From: Halapricum salinum
GTDB lineage: Archaea; Halobacteriota; Halobacteria; Halobacteriales; Haloarculaceae
Length of the DNA stretch: 64,000 nt
NCBI RefSeq assembly: GCF_004799665.1
Contig: NZ_CP031310.1
Coordinates: 1,790,887 to 1,854,886 of the forward strand
Reading direction: 5' to 3'
Shown: positions 8,701 through 17,398 of the stretch, piece by piece
Layout: each line of letters starts with the position of its first letter
How positions within the stretch are numbered: position 1 is the stretch's first letter
Translations under genes and position numbers: made by a program
The notes under the pieces: generated by a model
Databases searched by the model: none
What the model was told of the DNA's origin: nothing
What the model saw: only the letters and a program-made list of their open reading frames with translations

Positions 8701-9192
8701 TCAGAGAAATCGACTGTCGGCACGAGTACGGCCGGTTCCGTCGTCACTGTCGGCGATCCAGCCACTCTCTGTGTTTTGGGGGATATCGAACTCGGGAACG
8801 AACGGTTTGACGTCGAGTAGGGGCGTCCCGTCGACGACGTCGATCCCGCTGACGGTGAGTTCGGTTCCGTCGATCGATTCGATCGCCACTACCGAGAGGC
8901 CGATGTTGTTCGGTCGTTTCGGGGCTCGCGTCGCGAACAGTCCTCGCTCGCTCTCGTCGAGAAACGGCGTGACCGTCGGCGAGTGATCGCCGTCACTGCC
9001 GTGGAAGTGATAGAGCAGAATACAGTGGGAGAACCCGTCGAGATCGGACAGTGCAAGTTCGAACTCGGCGTCGAATGCGACGACTCCGGTCGCGTCCCCG
9101 GCGACTGTCGGCTGGATCGGCATTCCCTCGGCGGTTTCGAAGTCGGTGTGTATCGTCCCGATCGGCGTGTACTCCACTGGCGTGTCGCTCAT
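8701..9192 (-). CDS. TsaA/TrmO family tRNA N6-methyltransferase-like protein
   Basis: A 163-aa beta-barrel protein of the TsaA (UPF0066) family. Characterised members (TrmO) use S-adenosylmethionine to methylate N6 of t6A37 in tRNA. The signature RPNNIGLSVVAI near residues 93-104 corresponds to the family's RPNPIGL motif, and GTPLLDVKPFVPEFD is the second conserved block. ATG at 9190-9192 (MSDTPVEYTPIGTIHTDFET) is preferred over the longer upstream frame because the family starts at this strand. It is transcribed toward copy A of the duplicated small gene. Confidence 0.85.
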   Translation of the reverse strand: MSDTPVEYTPIGTIHTDFETAEGMPIQPTVAGDATGVVAFDAEFELALSDLDGFSHCILLYHFHGSDGDHSPTVTPFLDESERGLFATRAPKRPNNIGLSVVAIESIDGTELTVSGIDVVDGTPLLDVKPFVPEFDIPQNTESGWIADSDDGTGRTRADSRFL

Positions 9193-9317
9193 GAGCGACC
9201 TTGTTCGCCGGTGGGTATGAAGGGCCCGCTTCCACAGAGCATGCCGGGGCGTGTTGTGTGTCGCGACGGGGCGTCGAGCGAAAGTAGTATTGTATAGAAG
9301 GCCCAATATAGTAATGG

Positions 9318-10175
9318 ATGCATGCCGCAATCGAACGAGTGACCGAGCACAGACACCGGACGGCGACGGCCGCGAGTCTCGTCGCTCTCGTGGCGTTCGT
9401 GGGCGTCGTGGCACTCGGCGTCGCCACCGGGCGAACGAAACTCACGGGGATCGTGGTGTTCGGCTTCGCGGCGATGCTGGGTGGTGTCGCGATCAGCCAC
9501 TGGGGCGACTTTCACACCCCGCGACAGCAGGTGTGGGCGTACGGACTCGCCAGCGGAGCCATGCTCGCGAGCGCGGCCGCGCTACTGGCGCCGAAAGCGA
9601 TCACCCAACACCCCGAATACGGCGGGTTCGCGATCGCACTCGGCTATCTGCTGGGGTACGCTGGCCACGAACTGGGCCACCTTCTGACCCACTACGACCT
9701 GCCGTTGAACGCCCCGGCGTCCGAGTTGACGCTGCACGCCCTCGCCGCGGGGTCGATCATGGGCGTCGTCTACGGCTCGTTGCCGTCGCTGACGCCCCTG
9801 TTCGGGTACGGCATCGTCGCCCACAAGTTCCCGGCCGGTTTCACCGGTAGCGAGACCGTCGAGCAGTCCGGACTCCCGACGATCGTGATGGTGATCCCGG
9901 CGGTCGCGGTCGCGCTCACGGCGATCCCCCTCTCGATACTGGCGCCCGACTTCTCGACCGTGGGCAAGGCGGCGTTCTTCGGGATCTCGACGGGCGTGTT
10001 CGCCCACGTCGCGATCGACATGCTTCCGGAGTGTACCCACGGGGATGCCGGATCCGGCCACGGTGCCGTCCGGTGTTCCCGCGACGCCGACCGCCTCCGT
10101 CAGTACGCCGTCCTCAGCACGGTCCTCGGCGCGGGCGCTATCTTCGCGCTCTGGCAACTGCTCGCTGTCGCGTGA
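9318..10175 (+). CDS. ZIP family metal transporter
   Basis: A 285-aa membrane protein with about eight hydrophobic helices, matching the ZIP divalent-metal transporter fold. The His-rich putative metal path includes GHELGHLLTHYDL, LTLHALAAGSIMG (TM4-like), GIVAHKFPAGF (TM5-like, usually HE or HK) and HVAIDMLPECTHG. Such proteins move Zn, Fe or Mn into the cytosol. A DtxR-type metal regulator lies 0.5 kb downstream on the other strand, which fits metal uptake control. The start ATG 9318 is followed by a charged N-terminus (VTEHRHRTATAAS) before TM1. Metal specificity cannot be told from sequence. Confidence 0.8.
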   Translation: MHAAIERVTEHRHRTATAASLVALVAFVGVVALGVATGRTKLTGIVVFGFAAMLGGVAISHWGDFHTPRQQVWAYGLASGAMLASAAALLAPKAITQHPEYGGFAIALGYLLGYAGHELGHLLTHYDLPLNAPASELTLHALAAGSIMGVVYGSLPSLTPLFGYGIVAHKFPAGFTGSETVEQSGLPTIVMVIPAVAVALTAIPLSILAPDFSTVGKAAFFGISTGVFAHVAIDMLPECTHGDAGSGHGAVRCSRDADRLRQYAVLSTVLGAGAIFALWQLLAVA

Positions 10176-10372
10176 TCGCGCCGGCTTCCGCGATGACAGC
10201 CTGACTCGTAGTGGTCGCACTCGACTGTTTCACTGTCGACGTCTTCCTCGACCGTCCGGTTTCTCTCCCACCGGCAAATCCGAAATCTGAAAAGATTTGT
10301 TTGTATATCGGTAATCTAGATTTCTACTTAATCAAAATACTTTAGTAACTCCCCACAATATTACGAATTGCA

Positions 10373-10594
10373 ATGGACGCCACAGACTTGCGAGCGGAAC
10401 TCGAACAGAACGGCGAACTGATGGCGGCGGTCTCGGAGTTCGAGCAGCCGATCGAGCTGCACCTGCACGACACCGAGATCACCGACGAGACCGTGACGCT
10501 GCAGTTGACCGACGGTGTGCTCACGTTCGACGTCGACGAGATCGTCGGCACCTGGCAGCACACCCACTCGCTGGCCGATCTCGGTCTGGAGTAA
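10373..10594 (+). CDS. 73-aa acidic protein, copy B of a duplicated pair
   Basis: Second copy of the small acidic protein at 8463-8684 (68 of 73 residues identical). The region upstream is AT-rich and unrelated to that of copy A (10290-10372), so the duplication covers little more than the coding sequence and the promoters differ. Function unknown. Confidence 0.8.
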   Translation: MDATDLRAELEQNGELMAAVSEFEQPIELHLHDTEITDETVTLQLTDGVLTFDVDEIVGTWQHTHSLADLGLE

Positions 10595-10694
10595 CGCCCG
10601 CGACCCGGCCGCCACGGTAGCGTTCACATATCGACGGCGCAGGCCGGAATCGCGGTGATTTCTGTCGATCTTCACGAACGTACAGCCGGCAGTA

Positions 10695-11147
10695 TCAGCC
10701 CGCGAGCGCGTCGCAGTCCGCGGCGGTCGTCGCCTCACACCGGCCTCGACAGGGCTGATCGACCCGTTCCGACAGCGCGTGCACTTCCGCCTCCGAGAGC
10801 GTGAACCCGATTCGATACGCGCGGTCGTCGTCCAGCGTGACGCCCGCCGCCGTCTCGAAGAACTCCCGCACTGCACACCGCCGCCAGAGGATCTCGCGGG
10901 CGACGGCCTCACCGCGCTCGGTCAGGGCCGCCCCGCCGTAGCGCTCGTACTCGACCAGTCCGTCGTCGTCGAACGTTTCGATCATCTCGGTGACGCTGGC
11001 ACCGCTGACGTTCAGGTACGTCGCGAGGTCGCCGTTACTGATCGGCTCGCAGTCGAGCAGTGACAGGTACAGCAGGCCACAGAGATATCGGCCCTCGCCC
11101 GGGCTGACCGGCACGTCTGCCGCTTTCGCGCCATCACTCTCGACCAT
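10695..11147 (-). CDS. DtxR/MntR-type metal-dependent transcriptional regulator
   Basis: A 150-aa winged-helix regulator. The HTH is seen in DLATYLNVSGASVTEMIETF, followed by the wing DDGLVEYERYGGAALTERG and the family's dimerisation/metal region AREILWRRCAVREFFETA. The tail has the Cys-containing CRGRCEATTAADC. DtxR relatives repress metal uptake when Fe or Mn is bound. ATG at 11145-11147 lies 4 nt after the stop of the upstream HTH gene, so the two form an operon. The ZIP transporter gene nearby is a plausible target. The usual C-terminal SH3-like domain is absent. Confidence 0.85.
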   Translation of the reverse strand: MVESDGAKAADVPVSPGEGRYLCGLLYLSLLDCEPISNGDLATYLNVSGASVTEMIETFDDDGLVEYERYGGAALTERGEAVAREILWRRCAVREFFETAAGVTLDDDRAYRIGFTLSEAEVHALSERVDQPCRGRCEATTAADCDALAG

Positions 11148-11151
11148 CGTC

Positions 11152-11622
11152 TCACTCGCTCCCGACGCGCCAGTAGACGACGGTTCGGCCGGTCTTGCGC
11201 CGCCTGCAGTCGCCTTCACCGACGAGGGCGTTGAGCTTCTGGCGGGCCGATTCGGTCGTGATACCCAGCACGTCCGAGACGTCGGTCGTCGTCACGACCG
11301 GACCCTCGACCGCGTCGAACACCGATCGCACGTCGTCGAGACCGATGGTCTGGGCGTACTGCCCGTCGTCGTCGCGCGTCCGCTCGCGCCGACGGCCCCG
11401 GCGACGCCGCCCGTCGCAGTCCCTGCCCCGACACCCCTTCTCGCCGCCGGACCCTCCCTCGGCAGTGTGACCACGCCCACGTCCCTCGCCCCGCCGTTTG
11501 CCCGCGTCGCCCCGACGACCGCCCCCGTCGTCACATCCGCCATCGCCGTCCCGGGCTCGCTTGCCGCGGATTCCTTCGCCGCCGTGTCGACGCTCACTGG
11601 TCTGTCCGTGTTCGTGTGCCAT
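11152..11622 (-). CDS. Winged-helix DNA-binding protein with Arg/Gly-rich N-terminus
   Basis: A 156-aa protein whose C-terminal 75 residues are a clear winged HTH: LDDVRSVFDAVEGPVVTTTD, VSDVLGITTESARQKLNALV, and the wing CRRRKTGRTVVYW. The N-terminal 80 residues are Gly/Arg/Asp-rich low complexity (GRGRG, DGRRRRGRRRERTRDDDGQY), which is unusual for an acidic haloarchaeal proteome. A different frame (11292-11597) is also open there and looks more typical in composition, so the N-terminus may be wrong, frameshifted or out of frame. It is the first gene of a two-gene operon with the DtxR-type regulator. Confidence 0.7.
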   Translation of the reverse strand: MAHEHGQTSERRHGGEGIRGKRARDGDGGCDDGGGRRGDAGKRRGEGRGRGHTAEGGSGGEKGCRGRDCDGRRRRGRRRERTRDDDGQYAQTIGLDDVRSVFDAVEGPVVTTTDVSDVLGITTESARQKLNALVGEGDCRRRKTGRTVVYWRVGSE

Positions 11623-11959
11623 CCCCTGTTCGTTCGTGACCGCCGTACGTAATCCTTTTGCTAGTACCAAATTGGTGTCGGGGCGTCGACGGTCGCGTCC
11701 GCCGAGACACACCGTGGCCGGTACGCTCGTAGTCCTCGCCGAAGGCGTCTCGAGCTCGCGGCGGGCGTCGTGGCCGGTGCAGTGGGTCGACGCACTCGTC
11801 GAGTCAGTCGACTCCCGCCGCGAGTTCGGCACCCCCCGGTCGACTGGAGGTGTGTCCCACCGACGACGGTGTGGACTGTGTCCGCTAGCGCGTCCGCAGC
11901 GTGGTCGATTTCCCCCTGGATCGACGGATGAAAACCGCTCGGGCTCAGAGACGGTGATA

Positions 11960-13216
11960 ATGGATCTCCAGTTCCTCGGCGGCGCGGGCGAGGTCGGCCG
12001 CAGTGCCATCCTCGTCAACGACTCGCTGTTGCTGGACTACGGCCTGAAAAACGACACCCCCACGCAGTATCCCGTCGGCGACGTCTCTCCCGACGCGGTC
12101 GTGGTTTCACACGGCCACCTCGACCACGCCGGCGCGGTTCCCGCACTCCTCTCCGGCAGCGACCGCCCCGAGATTCACTGGACACCGCCGACCCGGGACC
12201 TCGCGCGAACGCTCGCCCGGGACACGCTCAAACTCCACGGCGGGACGATGCAGTGTCCGTTCACCCAGGAAGACCTGAATCGCGTGGGCGAGGTCTCGGT
12301 GACCCACGGCTACGGTGAGTCTTTCGAGGCGGCTGGACACGAGGTCGCGTTCTACGACGCCGGCCACATCCCCGGGAGTGCGCACGTTCTCGTTGATGAT
12401 GGGGAAACGCGCCTGCTCTATACCGGTGACTTTCACACCGATAGCCAGCGACTCGTCGCCGGGACGACAGCCCGCCCCGACGCCGACGTCGTCCTCTGTG
12501 AGTCGACCTACAGCGACGTCGAACACGAACCGCGGGACGCCGTCGAGAGTGAGTTCGTCGAGAGCGTCCGGACGACCATCTGGGAGGGCGGCACGGTCGT
12601 GGTGCCAGCGTTCGCGATCGGCCGTACGCAGGAACTCATGCTCGTCTGCGCCGCCCACGACATCGACTGTTACGTCGACGGTCTCGGCCAGCAAATCACC
12701 CAGATCTTTCGCCAGTATCCCGAGTTCATCCGTGACAGTGACGCGCTCCAGCGTGCGAAGTCCAACGCCCGGTACGTGACTGGCCGCGATGGACAGCGAA
12801 AGCGGATCGCCGAACAGAATACGGTGATAATCACGACAGCCGGAATGCTGAGTGGTGGCCCCGTCCAGTCGTACATTCCTGAAATCGCGAATCGGCCGGT
12901 GAACAAGATCGCTTTTACTGGCTATCAGGTCGAGGGCACGCCCGGCCGGGAACTCTTAGACACTGGGAGTGCCGAGATCGACGGCCGTCGAATGCCCGTG
13001 AGTGCGCAAGTCGAATCCTATGACTTCTCGGCGCATGCTGATCGCGACGGGCTACTGGACTTTTTAGATGACTATCGAAACGCAGAGATTCTCGTCAATC
13101 ACGGCGATCGGTGTGAAGAATTCGCCGTGGAACTTCAGGAGAAGGGGTACGACGCCACCGCTCCGGAACTGGGCGAGACGTGGCGTCGAAACCTTCGCGA
13201 CTCGTGGACGTGTTGA
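11960..13216 (+). CDS. Beta-CASP metallo-beta-lactamase ribonuclease (aCPSF2-like)
   Basis: A 418-aa RNA-processing nuclease without KH domains. The start ATG 11960 gives MDLQFLGGAGEVGRSA, the normal beginning of archaeal beta-CASP enzymes. The Zn-binding motif 2, SHGHLDHAGAVP, is at residues 50-61 (H51, H53, D55, H56). Further motifs are GHIPGSAHVL (His), LLYTGDFHTDS (Asp), beta-CASP region VVPAFAIGRTQELMLV, ITTAGMLSGGP, VESYDFSAHADRDGLLDF and ILVNHGD. These enzymes act as endo- or exonucleases in RNA maturation and decay. A relic of a second gene of this family lies at 23170-23365. Confidence 0.9.
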   Translation: MDLQFLGGAGEVGRSAILVNDSLLLDYGLKNDTPTQYPVGDVSPDAVVVSHGHLDHAGAVPALLSGSDRPEIHWTPPTRDLARTLARDTLKLHGGTMQCPFTQEDLNRVGEVSVTHGYGESFEAAGHEVAFYDAGHIPGSAHVLVDDGETRLLYTGDFHTDSQRLVAGTTARPDADVVLCESTYSDVEHEPRDAVESEFVESVRTTIWEGGTVVVPAFAIGRTQELMLVCAAHDIDCYVDGLGQQITQIFRQYPEFIRDSDALQRAKSNARYVTGRDGQRKRIAEQNTVIITTAGMLSGGPVQSYIPEIANRPVNKIAFTGYQVEGTPGRELLDTGSAEIDGRRMPVSAQVESYDFSAHADRDGLLDFLDDYRNAEILVNHGDRCEEFAVELQEKGYDATAPELGETWRRNLRDSWTC

Positions 13217-13280
13217 GCGAACACGCCCCACCTGCCGTCAAGAGTACTTGTTGGTAACAGCATGATCTGCAGACCCACGT

Positions 13281-13323
13281 TGGTGGTTCAGAGGTGAACT
13301 GCAGTCTATTTCGAGAACCACCA
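13281..13323. other. 9-bp inverted repeat between the RNase gene and tnpB
   Basis: tggtggttc at 13281-13289 is answered by gaaccacca at 13315-13323, with a 25-nt loop. It lies 64 nt after the RNase stop. It may be a transcript end or the subterminal hairpin of the tnpB element's right end. Confidence 0.45.
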
Positions 13324-13600
13324 GATAGAGTTGTAGAACGTGAAATATAGCAGCAGTGAACTGCTATGTGGACGGCGTGATATCCTCACTTGCAGGTTTG
13401 CAAGTTTCCCCACAGGGGAACTATCGAGGTTCGAGGACGGCGGCTCTGAACGTCATCATACAGGGTTTCTGTCTCGATTCGGAGTGTCCTATGGTGCTAT
13501 CACGGGCACACCCATCCCGTGGCGAGTCATCGTTCTCAGACACGCGTGTGACTGATCAGCAATCGCCTGTCCGGCGATGCTGGTCCGGTTTCCAGGGACA
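13324..13600 (-). ncRNA. Candidate omega-RNA region at the 3' end of tnpB
   Basis: The TnpB guide RNA normally overlaps the 3' end of tnpB and extends to the right end of the element. Here the 339-nt space after tnpB has no gene and contains two adjacent perfect hairpins: 13388-13405 (acttgca/tgcaagt, 4-nt loop) and 13406-13420 (ttcccc/ggggaa, 3-nt loop). Boundaries are not determined. The call rests on position and structure only. Confidence 0.3.
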
Positions 13601-14713
13601 ACTCTCTCCCCACGGGTCAGCGCGGCGGGCGATGTTCGCCGCCGCGTTGATATCTGCCTGAAAGGTCGTAATGTGACACTCCTCGTTGCGACATTCGAAC
13701 ATCGCCTGTGAAGGTCTAGATCCGAGATGGAAACAGGAGTGACAGATCTGACTCGTATACTCTGGACGGACATACGTGACCGGCATACCCGCATCTACAG
13801 CCTTCTGTTCGATACGCCGCTGTAGACGTGCGAATGCCCAACCGTGGAGTCGCCTGTTCATGTACGCCCCATAGTCGATATCGTCTCTCATGTGCGTTAG
13901 CTCTTCCATCACAATCAACGGGTCTTCGAAGTGGCTCGCGTACTCGATAGCCTGCCGTGAGGATTTCTCGATGATGTCTTCGATCGCGTTTGCAAACGAC
14001 GTATACTGCTCACGCAATCGTTTTCGTGGCGCGTTTCTCCGCTTCAGACGACGGATAGTCGTTTCGCGTTCTTTTCTAAGTCGTTTTGCACGAGATCCGT
14101 CCACGAGTAGCGGCTGCGTCGGAATACCGTTGCAAAGTACACATCCTGTCACGAGTGCAGACTCGCCGACATCGAATCCGAGGACCGTTGTCGGATCTGT
14201 TTCCGGTGACACTGCTGAGACGTACTTGATATCAACGTGTAGTTCCCACCTGTCCTGTCGCTGGAGTAATCGCAATTCACCAGCGCTCTTCGGATCCTCA
14301 CACAGTGACTCCCAGTGCTCGTACTGTGTGGGGTTGATCTGCAACGGTATCCAGAATGCATTGCCTCGCCCGGCTTGTGGAACGCGCCAACAGAACTCGT
14401 GGGTTCGGTCGGACGAGCGGTCAAACGTCGCAGCACGGTTGACGAAGCGGACGGGATGATTCTCGTTGAGTTCCTGTGCTTTCGTTCCTCTGTAGAGTGT
14501 TGGGACGAAGCTTTTGAGCGCGTCTTTCGCTTGATAGGGCAACTCGTACGGAGTTACGATATCGTTGACAGCGCTCATCGTCGTCGCATTGTGCTCGAAA
14601 GCCTCGTGAAGCGCTTCGCGATACGTATCGCGAAGCGCTTCGATTTTTCGCTGCTTGTGAGCAGTCGGTTCGACGAATCTTGCAACTACTGTTCGTACGA
14701 CTAAGTCTGTCAT
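13556..14713 (-). CDS. tnpB: IS1341-type TnpB RNA-guided nuclease (transposase accessory)
   Basis: A 385-aa TnpB of the IS200/IS605 group. RuvC residues are visible: D181 in LGFDVGES, E270 or E271 in IVMEELTHMR, and D354 in FQADINAAANIA. The zinc finger is C324-x2-C327 and C341-x4-C346 (ICHSCFHLG, ECRNEEC). All catalytic and zinc positions are present, so it may be active. TnpB is an RNA-guided DNA endonuclease that keeps its element in place after excision. No tnpA lies beside it, so this is a TnpB-only element. A 34-bp perfect palindrome lies within codons 25-36. The start ATG 14711-14713 opens MTDLVVRTVVARF. Confidence 0.92.
   Translation of the reverse strand: MTDLVVRTVVARFVEPTAHKQRKIEALRDTYREALHEAFEHNATTMSAVNDIVTPYELPYQAKDALKSFVPTLYRGTKAQELNENHPVRFVNRAATFDRSSDRTHEFCWRVPQAGRGNAFWIPLQINPTQYEHWESLCEDPKSAGELRLLQRQDRWELHVDIKYVSAVSPETDPTTVLGFDVGESALVTGCVLCNGIPTQPLLVDGSRAKRLRKERETTIRRLKRRNAPRKRLREQYTSFANAIEDIIEKSSRQAIEYASHFEDPLIVMEELTHMRDDIDYGAYMNRRLHGWAFARLQRRIEQKAVDAGMPVTYVRPEYTSQICHSCFHLGSRPSQAMFECRNEECHITTFQADINAAANIARRADPWGESCPWKPDQHRRTGDC
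14608..14641. repeat. Perfect 34-bp palindrome inside tnpB
   Basis: The sequence from gaagcgcttcgcgatac to its exact reverse complement gtatcgcgaagcgcttc is uninterrupted, centred between 14624 and 14625. It encodes residues 25-36 of TnpB, so it is also translated. Confidence 0.9.
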
Positions 14714-14796
14714 TGGTCTCGATCACTTACGATCTTTTTCTCATCTGGAGTCTATCTCCTGAGGACGGACATTCGATTCCAGTCGGCCACTTGTTT

Positions 14797-14821
14797 ACAG
14801 CCGACGCCCGTCGTCGGCTGT
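14797..14821. other. 10-bp stem, 5-nt loop hairpin upstream of tnpB
   Basis: acagccgacg (14797-14806) and cgtcggctgt (14812-14821) form a perfect hairpin 84 nt upstream of the tnpB start. Subterminal hairpins mark the left ends of IS200/IS605 elements, so this is a candidate left-end structure. Confidence 0.45.
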
Positions 14822-14982
14822 CGATATAATCGCCTGTTTGATCCCTTTCAGCCACTGATTGATTCCACCCTCACAATCGACTTATTTATATACTCTTCTG
14901 GCGTGGCTCTCTCCAACTAAGGGGTGATTGCTGGGGGTCGGAGGCGTGTGGTCACGTATCCGAAGCGTATCCAGCGACTCGA

Positions 14983-16722
14983 ATGTCAAAGACGAAACCG
15001 AAGAACACAGAGCAAGACGCGCCGCCTCATCTTACGGAGAGTGACAGAGAACCGATCGAGGTCCCAGAGAAACCAATACCAGACTCCATCGAAGACCGGC
15101 CGTACATCGAGATACGACCCACGGAGACGTCGACTGATCCAGGAGCGATATGCCAGGCGATGGAGTTACTCTGTACGTCGCTGCAAGAGGTGACGAAGAC
15201 TGGCTGGGGGGCTAAACTCACGGGGAAGACGCAGATACCGCTCGTCGAGTGGCTGCTCGTCGCAGACGGTGACGGAGATTCGGGAATCCGCTATTTTATC
15301 GGTTCGACATATTCTGATTTCACCGAAGATCTCGAGACGATCCTCCGGACGGCGTTCCCGCAATCGTACGAGTTTCGCTTCGTTCAGTGGCATCCGCGTC
15401 GACTTCTGGCTGAAGTACCGCCAGGACGTGAGCAGTTGGATGAGCGTCCGGACGACCCAGAGCAGCGAGTCGGCCTGCATCACCCGGCAATCACCCCAGA
15501 GATGCCATACGTCGCTGGTGTCGAGTACAGGGGGCACACCTCTCGGGGGCCGGACTGGCAGACGCCGCTGACCGCATACGACGCGTTCACCGCACCGCGG
15601 TCGGCTCGTCTGGACCGATCGCATCGACAGGAATCCCGTCGCGTTCCGCTGGCGTCGCTCGTCGACGTGATGTGTGAGTCTTCGATTCCGGTCGTCTACC
15701 AGGTCGTCTGTCGGCCCTACAGCGACTGGTCGTCGCTCGCGGAGGCGTATCTCCGAGACCTTGAGACGGGTACAGCCTCGTTTACTAGCCGCCTTTGGGA
15801 CTTCCTTTCGCCCCGTTCTAGAGAGGAGAAACAGGCCTACCAGCCACGACCGCGCGATCAACTGCGCATCGACGCTATCACCCAGCGCGATCCTCGACGG
15901 ACGTTCTGCGTGTCCGCACGGACGATCGCACTCACGCGTGAAGTACCCGCGCAGGCAGATGCCGTGGCTCGGCGCATGTCGAACGCGCTGGGCCACGTCG
16001 GGGGTAAATTTCACGAGATTCGCGGCCACACCGCTACTGACGACGAGTTTTACGCGACGTCACAATCGCCGGGTGTGAAGCTCTTCGAAGACCTCTGTAG
16101 TCGGGCGAGCCACCACGTGACCTACCAGTCGCTGGGGAACTACCTTCTTGGGCGGACGCCCCAGAGCCAGGGAATCGTCACGTCACCGGGGGAACTCGCG
16201 AGTTTCTGCTGTCTGGATGGTGGGGCACTGACGCCTCGGGGCCAGCGTGCACTCGCCACGCGAACGGCCGAGCGGACGGCTATTACCCTCCCATCACCGG
16301 AGCAACTTCGGCGCTATGGTGGGGCGGGGATGGTACTGTGTCTGCCGCTGACCCACGACCGTCAGGTGCTCGGCCAGCCCATCGTCCTTCCGCCCGACGA
16401 GCAGGATCGCCACGTGCTCGTCATCGGCAACACTGGCGCGGGCAAGACGATCCTCATCCAGCAGGCGCTATTGAGTAACGTCCAGGCGACCGACGGCCCG
16501 GAAATTCTCATCGACTCGAAAGGAGGGGGCACGGCCAGAGAGTATCTACAGGCACACTACGCAGCACACGGGAATCTGGATGACGTCCTCTATTTCGACT
16601 GCACGCGCGTCTTGCCCGCGTCCGGCTTTTTCGACATCGGTCCGCTCCTCGAAGCGGGCGTCCCCCAGGAGGAAGCGAGGGCTCGAAAGGTCGTGGCTGC
16701 GCGCATAGTCAACAGAACATGA
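14983..16722 (+). CDS. Conjugation-type HerA/VirB4-like ATPase, C-terminally truncated
   Basis: A 579-aa N-terminal part of a haloarchaeal type IV-like conjugative ATPase. A long N-terminal region with no named motif is followed by the P-loop VIGNTGAGKTILIQQ (GNTGAGKT at about residues 482-489) and LIDSKGGG. The frame stops only about 90 residues after the P-loop, with FDIGPLLEAGVPQEEARARKVV followed by an unrelated AARIVNRT. The Walker B, sensor and Arg-finger parts that should follow are missing, and the next genes are unrelated. The gene is therefore probably inactive, a breakpoint scar of an integrated plasmid or conjugative element. Confidence 0.75.
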   Translation: MSKTKPKNTEQDAPPHLTESDREPIEVPEKPIPDSIEDRPYIEIRPTETSTDPGAICQAMELLCTSLQEVTKTGWGAKLTGKTQIPLVEWLLVADGDGDSGIRYFIGSTYSDFTEDLETILRTAFPQSYEFRFVQWHPRRLLAEVPPGREQLDERPDDPEQRVGLHHPAITPEMPYVAGVEYRGHTSRGPDWQTPLTAYDAFTAPRSARLDRSHRQESRRVPLASLVDVMCESSIPVVYQVVCRPYSDWSSLAEAYLRDLETGTASFTSRLWDFLSPRSREEKQAYQPRPRDQLRIDAITQRDPRRTFCVSARTIALTREVPAQADAVARRMSNALGHVGGKFHEIRGHTATDDEFYATSQSPGVKLFEDLCSRASHHVTYQSLGNYLLGRTPQSQGIVTSPGELASFCCLDGGALTPRGQRALATRTAERTAITLPSPEQLRRYGGAGMVLCLPLTHDRQVLGQPIVLPPDEQDRHVLVIGNTGAGKTILIQQALLSNVQATDGPEILIDSKGGGTAREYLQAHYAAHGNLDDVLYFDCTRVLPASGFFDIGPLLEAGVPQEEARARKVVAARIVNRT

Positions 16723-16801
16723 CCTCGGGGGCTACAGTCTTGGAATACTCAGCCTCTGTCCCCAACGTTTACTGTTCCGAGTTTCGTAACTCTATACAGC
16801 A

Positions 16802-17398
16802 ATGTCTTACGACACAGACCACGTTCGGAATGCAGGGCGACCCTCTGAGCGTATCAGAGGAATTGATGCGTTTACCGACTTGGTGGACAACGCCGCTCTA
16901 GCTGGTCTCTATACAAGTATCCGTAGCAAGGGAACCGCAACCGGCCCTGAACTTGTCGACGAGGCGGAGGTTTCGAAGAAGACTGTCTACGACTATCTCG
17001 GTAAACTCGTACGTGCAGGACTCATTACGGATGTTGGCGAGGACAGCGGCGCTTCCACGTACGCTGCTGAAGACTTCGAAATGACGCTAACAGTACGAGA
17101 TGTAGCAGTGTCGATCACGCCCGAACTGGTCGAGGTACTGAGCCATCGGGACGAATATCCCGTCATCGACCGCGTTCTCGAAGAGCATGGACTCCTAACG
17201 TTCGCTCTCGCACACGACCTCGTGGTGGATCACCACGAGGGGGACATCACGATTCGCCAGATCAGCGAGCTCACAGGACTCTCTTCCGGTATGACCTACG
17301 ATCTCGTCGACGCGATCTACACGATTCGGGGGTTCGGCGAAAGCGCATCTAGCCCAGAGACGTACACTCCGGGTGACGTCGACATGACTGAAAAATGA
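16802..17398 (+). CDS. HTH antitoxin/regulator of HTH-PIN pair 1
   Basis: A 198-aa winged-helix protein. The first HTH is in GTATGPELVDEAEVSKKTVYDYLGKLVRAG, and the second half (DITIRQISELTGLSSGMTYDLVDAIYTI) looks like a second HTH. The stop overlaps the start of the downstream PIN gene (ATGA, 17395-17398), a coupling typical of toxin-antitoxin operons. The same architecture repeats at 18167-19294. Inferred role: autoregulator and neutraliser of the PIN protein. It starts at ATG 16802, just downstream of the break in the ATPase gene. Confidence 0.75.
   Translation: MSYDTDHVRNAGRPSERIRGIDAFTDLVDNAALAGLYTSIRSKGTATGPELVDEAEVSKKTVYDYLGKLVRAGLITDVGEDSGASTYAAEDFEMTLTVRDVAVSITPELVEVLSHRDEYPVIDRVLEEHGLLTFALAHDLVVDHHEGDITIRQISELTGLSSGMTYDLVDAIYTIRGFGESASSPETYTPGDVDMTEK

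Noticed and set aside
11498-11959. Long N-terminal extension of the beta-CASP RNase
   Set aside because: The family begins at MDLQFLGGAGEVG (11960); the upstream frame is Arg/Pro-rich shadow of the opposite HTH gene.
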